Notes under the pieces: generated by a model
Database searches by the model: none
Told to the model about the DNA's origin: nothing
The model's input: the letters and a program-made list of their open reading frames with translations, nothing else
Position numbers and translations under genes: made by a program
NCBI RefSeq assembly: GCF_017592555.1
Contig: NZ_JAGFNS010000024.1
Span: 62,001 to 126,000 of the forward strand
Direction: 5' to 3'
From: Actinoplanes flavus
GTDB taxonomy: Bacteria; Actinomycetota; Actinomycetes; Mycobacteriales; Micromonosporaceae
DNA: 64,000 nt
Part shown: piece after piece, positions 44,403 to 53,997 of the stretch
How the letters are laid out: each line of letters begins with the position of its first letter
How positions within the stretch are numbered: position 1 is the first letter of the stretch

Positions 44403-44576
44403 GGCGGCCGGGAGGAACCGCTCGCCCTGGAGTCGTCATCACCGTCAGTGATATCGCAAGTGGATCTTCGTGGTCCGCCGATTGGCCGGATGCCAGCCGT
44501 TCGCGCGGATAGCATGGCTGGCGAGACGGTCGAGCCGCACATTCCCCCTGGTGCCGGTCACGATGGGTGGTGGGGG

Positions 44577-45719
44577 ATGCATGCCGAGGATCGCGCCGTT
44601 CTGCTGTCCGGACCGGATGTCGGCGACCTGGAGCAGGAGTACGTTCTGGCCGCCCTGCGTTCTGGCTGGATCGCACCGGTAGGCCCGGATCTGGACCAGT
44701 TCGAGCGGGAGATCGCCGAGCGGGCCGGGGTGCCGCACGCGGTCGCGGTGAACTCCGGGACGGCCGCCCTGCACCTGGCCCTGATGGGCGTCGGCGCCGG
44801 TCCCGGTGACGTCGTCGTCGTGCCCACGCTGACCTTCGTGGCCACCGCGAACGCCGTCGCGCACACCGGCGCCACCCCGGTCTTCGCCGACTGTGACGCG
44901 GCCACCGGCAACCTCGATGCCGACCTGCTGTCCTGCGTGCTCGCCGACCTGGACGCCGAGGGGGCACGGGTGCGGGCGGTGATGACGGTCGACCTGTACG
45001 GAGCGTGCGCCGACTACGGGCAGATCCTGTCACTGTGCGACCGGTACGGCGTACCCGTCGTCGAGGACGCCACCGAGGCGCTCGGCGCCGCGCACGCCGG
45101 GCGACCGGCCGGTTCGTTCGGCCGGGCGGCGGCGTTCTCGTTCAACGGCAACAAGATCATTACCACGTCCGGTGGCGGCATGCTGGTCACCGCCGACCAG
45201 GGGCTGGCCGACCGGGCCCGCTACCTGGCCGGTCAGGCGCGGCTGCCGGGGGAGCACTACGAGCACGGCGACGTCGGCTACAACTACCGGCTCAGCAACC
45301 TGCTGGCCGCGCTGGGCCGGGCTCAGCTGTGCCGCCTGGACGAGATGATCGAACGCCGCCGGGCGCTGCACGACGGGTACGCCAAGCTCTTCGCGCACCT
45401 CGACGGGGTGCGCCTGCTGGGCGGCGACGACCCGGCCGCCAACCGCTGGCTCACCGCCGTCGTCGTCGACCCGGACCGGACCGGCTGGCGCAGCCGCGAC
45501 CTGGCCGTACACCTGGCGGCGCGCAAGGTGGAGACGCGGCCGGTCTTCAAACCCATGCACTGCCAGCCCGCGTACGGGCGGGCCCGCGCCTTCCTGACCG
45601 GCGCCGCCGAGCGCCTGTTCGCCGACGGCCTGGTCCTGCCCGGCGGTTCCGCGATCGGCGACGACCAGGTACGCCGGGTCCTCGACGAGATCACCGAGTT
45701 TCTGGACGGACGGCGATGA
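44577..45719 (+). CDS. DegT/DnrJ/EryC1-type sugar aminotransferase (PglE-like)
   Basis: The 380-residue PLP enzyme has LSGPDVGDLE near the start and the cofactor Lys in FSFNGNKIITTSGGGM. HCQPAY and DDQVRRV fit the family C-terminal part. Members add an amino group to a 4-keto-6-deoxy nucleotide sugar, as PglE does in bacillosamine synthesis. I chose ATG 44577, which has a GGTGG site upstream and aligns with the family start; ATG 44514 is possible. It overlaps the sugar transferase by 4 bp. Confidence 0.87.
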   Translation: MHAEDRAVLLSGPDVGDLEQEYVLAALRSGWIAPVGPDLDQFEREIAERAGVPHAVAVNSGTAALHLALMGVGAGPGDVVVVPTLTFVATANAVAHTGATPVFADCDAATGNLDADLLSCVLADLDAEGARVRAVMTVDLYGACADYGQILSLCDRYGVPVVEDATEALGAAHAGRPAGSFGRAAAFSFNGNKIITTSGGGMLVTADQGLADRARYLAGQARLPGEHYEHGDVGYNYRLSNLLAALGRAQLCRLDEMIERRRALHDGYAKLFAHLDGVRLLGGDDPAANRWLTAVVVDPDRTGWRSRDLAVHLAARKVETRPVFKPMHCQPAYGRARAFLTGAAERLFADGLVLPGGSAIGDDQVRRVLDEITEFLDGRR

Positions 45720-46357
45720 GTTCCCGGATGACGGATGTGGTGCAGCGAGCCATCGACATCGGCGTGTCCGCGGCCGCGCTGGTGGTGACCGCGCCGGTGA
45801 TGGCCGGTGTCGCCGCGGCGGTCGCGGTCGATCTGGGGCGCCCGGTGCTGTTCCGTCAGCAGCGCCCGGGTCTGCACGGCCGCCCGTTCACCCTGATCAA
45901 GTTCCGCAGCATGCGGGACGTGGACGAGCGGCGCGGCCTGGTCACCGACGCCGACCGGCTCACCGGCCTGGGCCGGGCGCTGCGTGCCACCAGCCTGGAC
46001 GAGCTGCCGACGCTGTGGAACGTGCTGCGCGGCGACATGAGCCTGGTGGGACCCCGGCCGCTGCTCATGCGGTACCTCGACCTGTACAGCCCGGAGCAGG
46101 CACGGCGCCATCTGGTCCGGCCGGGGGTCACCGGGCTCGCCCAGGTGAGCGGCCGGAACCTGGTGGACTGGGACGAGCGGCTGGCGCTCGACGTCTGGTA
46201 CGTCGACCACCGTTCCCTGGCGCTGAACGCCCGGATCTGCCTGCGGACCGTGCTGACCCTGCTGCGCCGGGAGGGCGTCTCGGCGCCGGGGGAGGCGACG
46301 ATGCCGCTGTTCACCGGTTCGGCGCGGGCCGGCGCGGAAGCCGACGGCGATGCCTGA
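45716..46357 (+). CDS. Undecaprenyl-phosphate sugar-1-phosphate transferase (PglC-like)
   Basis: The 213-residue protein has an N-terminal membrane re-entrant helix and the catalytic core of polyprenol-phosphate sugar phosphotransferases: FTLIKFRSM, TSLDELPTLWNVLRGDMSLVGPRP and RPGVTGLAQVSGR. The small monotopic form is like PglC. It transfers a sugar phosphate to the lipid carrier and so starts the repeat unit. The stop overlaps the next start by 8 bases. Confidence 0.9.
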   Translation: MSSRMTDVVQRAIDIGVSAAALVVTAPVMAGVAAAVAVDLGRPVLFRQQRPGLHGRPFTLIKFRSMRDVDERRGLVTDADRLTGLGRALRATSLDELPTLWNVLRGDMSLVGPRPLLMRYLDLYSPEQARRHLVRPGVTGLAQVSGRNLVDWDERLALDVWYVDHRSLALNARICLRTVLTLLRREGVSAPGEATMPLFTGSARAGAEADGDA

Positions 46358-46982
46358 GCCGGTCGTCATCGTCGGGTGCGGCGGCCACGGCCGGGAGCTC
46401 TTCGGCATCATCGCGGCCATCAACGACGCCGGCGACGCGTGGAAGGTGACGGGCTTCCTCGACGACGACCCGGCCGAGCCGAACCTGCGCCGCCTGGACC
46501 GGCTCGGCACCGCCTGGCTCGGCGCGAACGAGCTGCTGGCGGACCTGGACGCGTACTTCGTCATCGGCATCGGCGACCCGCGGGCCCGGGCCGCGGTCGC
46601 CGCCCGGCTGGAACCGTTCGGCCGGCCCGCGGCCACCCTCGTGCACCCGGCGGCCACGCGGGGGCCGGACAACCAGGTGGCCGACGGGGCGGTGCTGTTC
46701 GCCGGGGCCCGGATCACCACGAACGTGACCCTGGGCCGGCACACGCACCTCAGCCAGAACGCGACGGTGGGCCACGACTCGGTGCTGGCCGACCACGTGC
46801 AGGTGAATCCCCTCGCGGCGGTGTCCGGCGACTGCGACATCGGGCGGGAGGTGCTGATCGGCACGGGCGCCGTGGTGCTCCAGGGCCGGTCGGTGGGCGA
46901 CGGCGCGACGGTGGGCGCGAGCGCCTGCGTGGCCGGGAACGTCGGCGCCGGGCAGATCGTCAAGGGCGTGCCGGCCAGATAG
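46350..46982 (+). CDS. PglD/NeuD-like sugar O/N-acetyltransferase
   Basis: The 210-residue protein has an N-terminal Rossmann-like start (VVIVGCGGHGRELFGII) and a left-handed beta-helix C-terminus of hexapeptide repeats (NATVGHDSVLADHVQVNPLA, CDIGREVLIGTGAVVLQGR). PglD acetylates the amino sugar made by the PglE-like enzyme. It sits immediately before the glycosyltransferase gene. Confidence 0.9.
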   Translation: MPEPVVIVGCGGHGRELFGIIAAINDAGDAWKVTGFLDDDPAEPNLRRLDRLGTAWLGANELLADLDAYFVIGIGDPRARAAVAARLEPFGRPAATLVHPAATRGPDNQVADGAVLFAGARITTNVTLGRHTHLSQNATVGHDSVLADHVQVNPLAAVSGDCDIGREVLIGTGAVVLQGRSVGDGATVGASACVAGNVGAGQIVKGVPAR

Positions 46983-46995
46983 CGGAGATGACATC

Positions 46996-48267
46996 GTGCG
47001 GATCACCTACATCCACCAGTACTTCAAGACGCCGGGCATGTCCGGCGGCACCCGGTCGTACGAGTTCGCCCGGCGCCTGGTCGAGCGCGGCCACGAGGTG
47101 CACATGATCACCGGTGATCCGGACGGCGACCGGGTCCGGGTCACCTGGGAGGCCGGCATCGTCGTGCACTGGCTGCCGGTGCCGTACAGCAACGCGATGT
47201 CGTACCGCCGCCGGATCCGGGCGTTCCTCGACTTCGTCGCCCGGTCGGCGGTCGAGGCGGCCCGGCTGCGCCACGATCTGGTCCTGGCGACCAGCACGCC
47301 GCTCACGGTGGCGATCCCCGGCGCGTGGGCGGCCCTGCGCCGCCGGGTGCCGATGGTGCTGGAGGTCCGCGACGTGTGGCCGGAACTGCCGATCGCGATG
47401 GGCGCGCTCCGGTCGCCGGTCAGCCGCTGGGCCGCCGAGCGGCTGGAGGCGTGGGCCTACCGCCGGGCGGCCCACGTCATCGCGCTGTCGCCGGGCATGG
47501 CCGCCAGCATTCAGCGCCGGTTCCCCCGGGTCGGGGTCACCGTCGTGCCGAACAGCTCCGACATCGGCCTGTTCGCCGGGGCGGACCGGGCCGGGACCGC
47601 CCTGCGCGCGGAGACGCCGTGGCTGGGGGACCGGCCGCTGGTCCTCTACGCCGGCACGCTCGGCCCGGCCAACGGCGTCGACTACCTGGTACGGATGGCG
47701 GCGTGCCTGGCCGAAACGGCCCCCGACGTACGGGTCGCGATCATCGGCGATGGCCGGATGCGCGACGACATCCGGGATCTGGCCGCCGGGCTGGGTGTGC
47801 TGGACCGCAACCTGTTCCTGCTGGGGCCGGTCAGCAAGGAACGGGTGGTGGCGTTCTTCGGCGCGTGCGACCTGGCGACGTCGATGTTCGTCGACATCCC
47901 CGAACTGGGGAACAACTCGCCGAACAAGGTGTTCGACGCGTTCGCGGCGGGCCGTCCGGTGGCGGTCAACCACGGTGGCTGGATCGCCGACCTGCTCACC
48001 GAGAGCGGCGCCGGGCTGGTGCTGCCGGCCGGTGACCCCGGGGCGGCGGCCACCGCGGTCGCCGCCTTCCTGGGCGACGAGTCCGCGCGCACGGCCGCGC
48101 GGACGGCGGCGTACGCCCTGGCCCGCGACCGTTTCGACCGTGACCTGCTGTTCGAGGACTTCGAGCGGGTGCTGAACCGGGCCGTCTACCGCGCCAGCGA
48201 GGCCGGCGCCCGCACGGGACGGACCACCGCCAGGAGCAGGAAGATCCACATCAGCCGCGCGTCGTAG
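46996..48267 (+). CDS. GT4-family glycosyltransferase (WbuB-like)
   Basis: The 423-residue GTG-initiated protein has the N-terminal WbuB-like HQYFKTPGMSGGTRSYEFARRL, a GPANGVDYLVRMA-type linker and the C-terminal EVHG-like nucleotide-binding region (FASCDL... here GACDLATSMFV). It adds a sugar to the lipid-linked repeat unit. Its last 82 bases overlap the end of the convergent polymerase gene. Confidence 0.87.
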   Translation: MRITYIHQYFKTPGMSGGTRSYEFARRLVERGHEVHMITGDPDGDRVRVTWEAGIVVHWLPVPYSNAMSYRRRIRAFLDFVARSAVEAARLRHDLVLATSTPLTVAIPGAWAALRRRVPMVLEVRDVWPELPIAMGALRSPVSRWAAERLEAWAYRRAAHVIALSPGMAASIQRRFPRVGVTVVPNSSDIGLFAGADRAGTALRAETPWLGDRPLVLYAGTLGPANGVDYLVRMAACLAETAPDVRVAIIGDGRMRDDIRDLAAGLGVLDRNLFLLGPVSKERVVAFFGACDLATSMFVDIPELGNNSPNKVFDAFAAGRPVAVNHGGWIADLLTESGAGLVLPAGDPGAAATAVAAFLGDESARTAARTAAYALARDRFDRDLLFEDFERVLNRAVYRASEAGARTGRTTARSRKIHISRAS

Positions 48268-49379
48268 TAGTCGCCGGAGAACAGGCTGGTGGCGCCCATG
48301 AAGATGCCGCAGTAGGCGGCGATCCGGGATTCCAGGCTGCGTTCGCGCACCGGCACCGCGGTGTACGCCTGCCACAGGCCGAGCCAGGCCAGCACCAGCA
48401 GCGCCAGCCCGACGAACCCGCCCTCGGCCGCGATCGACAGCGGCAGGTTGTGCACGTACCGTTCGCCGAAGCCGAGGTCGGCGATGGTGTGGAAGCCGTT
48501 CAGGCCGGCGCCGAGGAGCGGCCGCTGCCAGAAGATCCGCAGCGCGGTCTGGGCCAGCACGTCGCGGTCGGAGGTGTAGCCCTCGCCGACGGTCGACTCG
48601 AGGAATCGCTTCTGCACGAAGTCGGCGATCGACGGCCCGGCCGTGATCACCAGGATCACGGCCACCACGGCGAGCAGGGCGAGCGGCCTGGCGATCCGGT
48701 GGATGTCGATCCGGGGCCGGATCGCCAGCAGGGCGACGGCGACGGTGATGGCGAACGAGAGCAGGCCGCCCCGGGATCCGGAGGCGATCGCCCCGAACAG
48801 GAACACCGGGATCGACGCGAGCCACATCAGCCTCTCGCCGCTGCGCAGGTACAGGTAGAACGACGTGAAGACGCCCATGATCATGATGCGGACGAACACG
48901 TTCGGGCCGCCGCCGAGCGCCGCCCACCGCCCGGCCTCGTGGCGGCCCAGCCCGGCCGCGGCGGCCACGAAGTAGATCCAGGCCGCCACGTAGAACAACT
49001 TCAAGGTCATCTCGGTGACCCGGTCGCGGTCCCAGGCGGCCAGATTGAAGTAGATCACCAGCAGCACGGTGACCGCGCACAGGTCGCCGAGCGCCGGCCC
49101 GGTCACCGAACCCGGCGGCACCCACAGCACCGACAGCCCCTGATAGCCGAACAGCAACAGGATGCCGAGCAGCGCCGACCCGCCCTTCGCCGGGCGCCGG
49201 CCGACCTGGTGCGCCTCCAGAACAAGACACAACAACAGGATCAGGAACAGGGGTACGCGTACGTCGTTGGCGACCGGGATGTCCAGACCGGCCCGGGTCA
49301 GCGTGAAACGGCCGGCCAGGGTCACCACGAAGGCGATCACCACGACCAGGCCGGGCCGCGGTGTGTCCGGGGCGGTCAT
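48186..49379 (-). CDS. O-antigen ligase/Wzy-like polymerase
   Basis: The 397-residue protein has about 11 membrane segments and a large extracytoplasmic loop carrying SGSRGGLLSF and AGLNGFHTIADLGFGERYVHNLPL, the pattern of the Wzy_C/RfaL superfamily. It likely polymerises the repeat unit. The ATG overlaps the flippase stop by 4 bp (ATGA). Its stop overlaps the glycosyltransferase gene by 82 bases on the opposite strand. Confidence 0.85.
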   Translation of the reverse strand: MTAPDTPRPGLVVVIAFVVTLAGRFTLTRAGLDIPVANDVRVPLFLILLLCLVLEAHQVGRRPAKGGSALLGILLLFGYQGLSVLWVPPGSVTGPALGDLCAVTVLLVIYFNLAAWDRDRVTEMTLKLFYVAAWIYFVAAAAGLGRHEAGRWAALGGGPNVFVRIMIMGVFTSFYLYLRSGERLMWLASIPVFLFGAIASGSRGGLLSFAITVAVALLAIRPRIDIHRIARPLALLAVVAVILVITAGPSIADFVQKRFLESTVGEGYTSDRDVLAQTALRIFWQRPLLGAGLNGFHTIADLGFGERYVHNLPLSIAAEGGFVGLALLVLAWLGLWQAYTAVPVRERSLESRIAAYCGIFMGATSLFSGDYYDARLMWIFLLLAVVRPVRAPASLAR

Positions 49380-50650
49380 GACGGTGGCCGCCGCAGGGCT
49401 CTCGTGGAGAGCCACGTCGCGATGAGCCCCAGCGCGGTCGCCGCCGACAGCAGCCCGATGATCGCCGCGTACGGCGCGATGAACAACCCTCGTCCGGCGA
49501 CGGCCACCACGACCTCCACGAGCAGGCAGGCGACCAGCAGCCGGCTCATCACCTTGGCCTCGGACAGCACGTCCAGCACCGGCCGGGCGGTGTAGAACAT
49601 GGCGAGCGGGATCGCGGCGAGCACACCGAGCCGCAGCACCGGCACCGCGGCGGTGAACCCGTCGCCGAGGAAGCCGTGCACCATCGCCGGGGCGAACAGC
49701 ACGATCACCCCGGTCGGCAGCGCGGCGACCACGGCGGCCAGCCACGGCAGCAGGGCGAGCAGCCGCCGTTCCCCCCGGTGTTCGCCCTCGCTGTGGAAGA
49801 GCCGGCTGAGCCGGGGCATCAGCACCGGGGTGAGCATGGCGAACACCGAGCAGATCAGGGTGACCGCCGAGGTGGTGAACCCGGCGTAGCCGGCTTCCGG
49901 ACCGCCGCGCGTCCGCATGGCCACGGCGAGGGTGGGCAGCGTGTAGAACGCGGGCAGGGCCAGTTCCCCGGGCATCCGGCGGATCCCGTACGCGATCAGC
50001 GTCGTGATGCCGGGTTCGGGAGCCGTCGCCGTGGACCGGGCCGGCCGCCGGCGGATCGTCAGGGTCGCCGCGATGCCCACCACCGCGGTGGCGAGGCCCT
50101 GGAGGAGGACGAAGTCCGCGATCCGGTCGGTGGCTGCGAACGTGACCAGCGGGATCACGCCGAAGCCGATTCCGGAGACCAGATTCGAGGCGGCCACCCG
50201 GCCGGCGCCACGCAGGGCGGTCAGCGCCACGGTGCACAGGCAGTTGCCGCCCAGCATGATCAGGACGGCGATCGTCGCGGACCTGCCGCCGGGCAGCCCG
50301 AGCAGCGCGGCGATCTGGTCCCCGGCGGCCGCGCCGGCCAGCGTCGCGGCGGTGACCATGACCGCCTCGATGGCCAGCGCCTGCCAGGCGAGCCGCCGGG
50401 TGGTGTGCACGGTACGCGGCAGGAAGCGGTACAGGCTCACGCCGAGCCCGAGCAGCAGGGCCGGCTGCACGGTGCTCACCATGCTCCGCGCGATCTGGTA
50501 GAAGGCGAACCCGTCGACCCCGCCGCGCTCGGCGACCAGGTGGAACAGGTAGAGCCCGATGCCCAGGACGGCGAACTGCACGACCAGCGTGGCGCCGTAG
50601 TCGCGGCGTACGGCGGCGGGCACGGTCCGCAGCAGTGACCGGAGGTTCAC
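49376..50650 (-). CDS. Wzx-like polysaccharide flippase
   Basis: The 424-residue protein has about 12 membrane segments and a MOP-superfamily layout (RSMVSTVQPALLLGLG, GYAGFTTSAVTLICSVFAML, KVMSRLLVACLLVEV). It is expected to flip the lipid-linked repeat unit. The GTG start overlaps the Wzz-like gene stop by 4 bp, and its stop overlaps the polymerase start. Confidence 0.85.
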   Translation of the reverse strand: MNLRSLLRTVPAAVRRDYGATLVVQFAVLGIGLYLFHLVAERGGVDGFAFYQIARSMVSTVQPALLLGLGVSLYRFLPRTVHTTRRLAWQALAIEAVMVTAATLAGAAAGDQIAALLGLPGGRSATIAVLIMLGGNCLCTVALTALRGAGRVAASNLVSGIGFGVIPLVTFAATDRIADFVLLQGLATAVVGIAATLTIRRRPARSTATAPEPGITTLIAYGIRRMPGELALPAFYTLPTLAVAMRTRGGPEAGYAGFTTSAVTLICSVFAMLTPVLMPRLSRLFHSEGEHRGERRLLALLPWLAAVVAALPTGVIVLFAPAMVHGFLGDGFTAAVPVLRLGVLAAIPLAMFYTARPVLDVLSEAKVMSRLLVACLLVEVVVAVAGRGLFIAPYAAIIGLLSAATALGLIATWLSTRALRRPPS

Positions 50651-52026
50651 GCGGCCTGCCGCTTCCCGCCGCCCTGACCGCCCCGGGGCGGTTCGGGACC
50701 GGACAGGTAGGTGTCGTAGTTGGGCACCGCGTCCGGGCCCTTGCGGCTGACCATGTTCAGCACGCAGCCCAGCAGCGGGGCGCCGACCGCGCCCAGCGTC
50801 CGGACGGCGGCGGTGACCTGTGCCGACGTCGTCCGGCCGGCGCGTACGACGAGGACCGTGCGGTCGGCGCGGGCGGCGACGACACCGGCGTCGGTGACCG
50901 GCAGCAGCGGCGGGCAGTCGAAGATCACCACGTCGAACCGCCGGCGTACCTCCTCGACCAGGTCGGTCATCCGTGCTGAGCTGAGCAGCTCGCTCGGGTT
51001 GGGTGGAGCCGGGCCGCCGGCCAGCAGCCACAGCCCGGCGCCCCAGGGCTGGAGGGCCTGCTCCAGCGGCGCGCCGCCGTCCAGCACCGTGCTCAGCCCG
51101 GGCGCGTCCGTTCGGCCCAGGAAGGCGGCCAGCCGGGGGTGGCGCAGTTCGGCCTCGACGATGAGGACCCGTTGTCCCACCTCGGCGAAGAGCAGGGCCA
51201 GCCCGCAGGCGGTGGCCGAGCGGCCCTCGCCGGGGACCGCGCTGGTCACGGCGAGGGTCTTCACCGAACCGGTGGCCGCGGCGCACTGTACCCGCGTACG
51301 GATCTCGCGCAGCGCCTCGGTGCGGGCCGAGGGGCCGCGCGAGACGAGGGCGCCGCCCGGGTCTCTCGGCACCCGGGCCAGTACCGGCGCCGAGGCGAGG
51401 ACCTGGAGCGCCTGGGCGTTGCGTACGGTCCGGTCGGTCACCTCCCGGCCGACCACGCCGATCGCGCCCACGATCAGCCCGGCGACCAGGGCGAGGGCGA
51501 GGTTGTTCAGCACGTCGGGCGACACCGGGGCCGCGTCGAGCGCGGGACCGGAGACGACGGTGACGTTGACGGTCGACGGCTGGACGGGCGTCGGCCGCTC
51601 CAGTCGCTCGACGACCCGCTCGAATCGCCCGGTGAGATGGGTGAGCAGCAGCAGGGCCCGGTCCGGGTCCGGGTCCTGGACGCTGACCTCCATCATCACG
51701 GTGTCCGGGAGGGGTTCCGAGGCGATCGCCGCCCGGATCTGGTCGGCGTCCATGTCGATGCCGGGCGTCGCGGCCAGCGGGGTGACGACCTCGTCGCTGG
51801 TCAGCAGTTCGCCGTAGGTGGACAGCCGGCCGACGTTGAACAGGCTGGCCGGATAGAGCTCGCCGGCCATGGTGACCGGGCTGGAGAAGAAGAACGTGAC
51901 GCGCGCGGCGTACACGGGGGTGGTGTTGATATTGATGATCGTGGCGACGCCGAGCGCGATCGCGACGGAGGCGGCGAGCAGCCACCGGTGCCGTCTGGCG
52001 ACCCGGAAGTAATCGCGCAGGCCCAC
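50647..52026 (-). CDS. Wzz/BY-kinase-like fusion protein (chain-length regulator with P-loop domain)
   Basis: The 459-residue protein has an N-terminal Wzz region with membrane helices at about 15-35 and 170-190, then a bacterial tyrosine-kinase-like P-loop domain. The Walker A block is PGEGRSA with Arg269 in place of the usual Lys. The Walker A' is VEAELRHP (Glu291 where Asp is usual) and Walker B is VIFDCPP (Asp370). The C-terminus has only two Tyr (NYDTYLS). It may be a weak or inactive kinase. The GTG at 52026 has GGGGAGG four bases upstream; the longer frame seen upstream is spurious. Confidence 0.82.
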   Translation of the reverse strand: MGLRDYFRVARRHRWLLAASVAIALGVATIININTTPVYAARVTFFFSSPVTMAGELYPASLFNVGRLSTYGELLTSDEVVTPLAATPGIDMDADQIRAAIASEPLPDTVMMEVSVQDPDPDRALLLLTHLTGRFERVVERLERPTPVQPSTVNVTVVSGPALDAAPVSPDVLNNLALALVAGLIVGAIGVVGREVTDRTVRNAQALQVLASAPVLARVPRDPGGALVSRGPSARTEALREIRTRVQCAAATGSVKTLAVTSAVPGEGRSATACGLALLFAEVGQRVLIVEAELRHPRLAAFLGRTDAPGLSTVLDGGAPLEQALQPWGAGLWLLAGGPAPPNPSELLSSARMTDLVEEVRRRFDVVIFDCPPLLPVTDAGVVAARADRTVLVVRAGRTTSAQVTAAVRTLGAVGAPLLGCVLNMVSRKGPDAVPNYDTYLSGPEPPRGGQGGGKRQAA

Positions 52027-52095
52027 CAGACCTCCCCGCACCTCTCTGGGTCCGACGATACGGTGATTTGAAGAAATGATCACGAAATAGGCGGG

Positions 52096-52112
52096 TTTGG
52101 TACGCTGCCAAA
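52096..52112. promoter_or_regulatory. Candidate operator just before the dehydratase start
   Basis: TTTGG and CCAAA flank a seven-base centre directly before the ATG at 52114, in the 87-base divergent gap between the Wzz-like and dehydratase genes. Binding there could coordinate both promoters. Confidence 0.35.
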
Positions 52113-52113
52113 C

Positions 52114-53931
52114 ATGAGGCGCGCTCGCCTGCTGCCGCTGCTCGTGGACAGTGCCGCGTGGGTGATCGGCCTGCTCGCCGCGGTCTTCATCCGCTACGAC
52201 TTCGTTCCCGGTCCCCGCCCGCTGGCCGGCGTCCTGATCATGATGGTGCTGGCCGTCCTGGCGCACACCGCGATCGACCACGCCCGCCGGCTGCACCGGG
52301 GGATCCACCGCTTCGCCAGCTTCGACGACGCGAACGCGGTCGCCGTCACCACCGTGCTGGTCGGATGCATGCTGACCCTGGCCGTCGTGCAGCTGTCCCA
52401 TCCGCCGGTGCCGGTCGGCGTCCCCGCCGTCGCCGGCGCGATCGCGCTGCTGATCATGCTCGGCGTCCGCTACCTGTGGCGGGTCCGGCTGTTCCGCCGG
52501 CTGCGCCCGGACCGCCGGGTCGCCGCCCCGGTCCTGCTGTTCGGCGCCGGGTCGGCGGCGGACCTGCTCGTCCAGTCGATGCTGCGCGACCCGAACGGCG
52601 GCTGCCTGCCCGTCGGCCTGCTCGACGACGACCCCGCCAAGCGCCGGCTGCGCGTGCACGGCGTACCGGTGCTGGGTGACCGTGACGACATCCCGCAGGC
52701 GCTGGCCGCGACCGGCGCCGAGCTGGTGGTCTTCGCGGTGGCCAACGCCGACGCCGTCCTGGTCCGCGAGATCCGCGAGCTGACCCTGGCCGCCGGCGCC
52801 GACTTCAAGGTCGTTCCCTCGGTCAGCGAGCTGATGAACCAGCCCGTCGAGGTCGGCGACATCCGTGAGGTGCAGGTGACCGACCTGCTGGGGCGCCACC
52901 AGATCGACACCGATCTGAGCAGCATCGGCGGATATCTGACCGGCAAACGGGTCCTGGTGACCGGTGCGGGCGGCTCGATCGGCTCGGAACTGTGCCGGCA
53001 GATCCACCATTTCCACCCGGCCGAGCTGATGATGCTGGACCGCGACGAGACGTCCCTGCTCGCCGTCCAGCTGTCGATCGATCCGGGGGCCAGCCTCGAC
53101 GATCCGGCGGTGATCCTCGCCGACGTCCGTGACGCCGCGCGGATGCGGGAGATCTTCCGGGAGCGGCGACCGCACGTGGTCTTCCACGCGGCCGCCCTCA
53201 AACACCTGTCCCTGCTCCAGCGTTACCCGGCCGAAGCGGTCAAGACCAACGTGCTCGGCACGCTCAACGTCCTGCGGGCGTCCGGCTCGGTCGAGCGGTT
53301 CGTCAACATCTCCACCGACAAGGCCGCCGACCCGACGAGTGTGCTCGGCTACGCGAAACGGATCACCGAACGCCTCACCGCCTGGACCGCCGGGCGCACC
53401 CGCGGCACCTTCCTGAGCGTCCGCTTCGGCAACGTCGTCGGCAGCCGCGGATCGGTGTTCACCACGTTCACCACCCAGATCGCCGAGGGTGGCCCGGTCA
53501 CCGTCACCCACCCCGACGTGAGCCGCTACTTCATGACCACCCAGGAGGCGGTCCACCTGGTCATCCAGGCCGCGGCCATCGGCATGGACGGCGAGGCCCT
53601 GGTCCTCGAGATGGGCGCCCCGGTCCGGATCGCCGAGGTGGCGAACCAGATGGTCGCCCTGTCCGGGAAACAGATCCCGATCGTCTACACCGGGCTGCGC
53701 CCGGGGGAGAAGCTGAGCGAGACCCTGTTCGGCGCCGACGAGACCGACCGGCGGCCGATCCACCCGCTCATCTCGCACGTCGAGGTGCCGCCCCTGGACC
53801 CCGCTGACCTGCACCGGATCCCGGCCGGCGCGGACCCGGAGGTGGTGATCACCTACCTGGCAGACACCTGCGCCCGGCCCGCCGCCGACCGCGGCCCGGC
53901 GGACACCAGGGTCCACGAGACGTCCGGGTGA
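52114..53931 (+). CDS. PglF/CapD-like UDP-sugar 4,6-dehydratase
   Basis: The 605-residue protein has four N-terminal membrane helices (about 5-110), a first nucleotide-binding fold (FGAGSAADLLVQSM) and a second Rossmann fold GAGGSIGSELCRQI near residue 288. The catalytic region STDKAADPTSVLGYAKRI places Lys after a Leu where Tyr or Met is more usual. PglF makes the 4-keto-6-deoxy sugar used by PglE. It is divergent from the Wzz-like gene; the matching PglE/C/D genes are 6 kb away in the same locus. Confidence 0.9.
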   Translation: MRRARLLPLLVDSAAWVIGLLAAVFIRYDFVPGPRPLAGVLIMMVLAVLAHTAIDHARRLHRGIHRFASFDDANAVAVTTVLVGCMLTLAVVQLSHPPVPVGVPAVAGAIALLIMLGVRYLWRVRLFRRLRPDRRVAAPVLLFGAGSAADLLVQSMLRDPNGGCLPVGLLDDDPAKRRLRVHGVPVLGDRDDIPQALAATGAELVVFAVANADAVLVREIRELTLAAGADFKVVPSVSELMNQPVEVGDIREVQVTDLLGRHQIDTDLSSIGGYLTGKRVLVTGAGGSIGSELCRQIHHFHPAELMMLDRDETSLLAVQLSIDPGASLDDPAVILADVRDAARMREIFRERRPHVVFHAAALKHLSLLQRYPAEAVKTNVLGTLNVLRASGSVERFVNISTDKAADPTSVLGYAKRITERLTAWTAGRTRGTFLSVRFGNVVGSRGSVFTTFTTQIAEGGPVTVTHPDVSRYFMTTQEAVHLVIQAAAIGMDGEALVLEMGAPVRIAEVANQMVALSGKQIPIVYTGLRPGEKLSETLFGADETDRRPIHPLISHVEVPPLDPADLHRIPAGADPEVVITYLADTCARPAADRGPADTRVHETSG

Positions 53932-53997
53932 ACCCGACAAAGCAGAAGAAGTCCAATCACCAGCGCGAAAGGGGCCTGTCCTGCTGCAATCGGGTAC

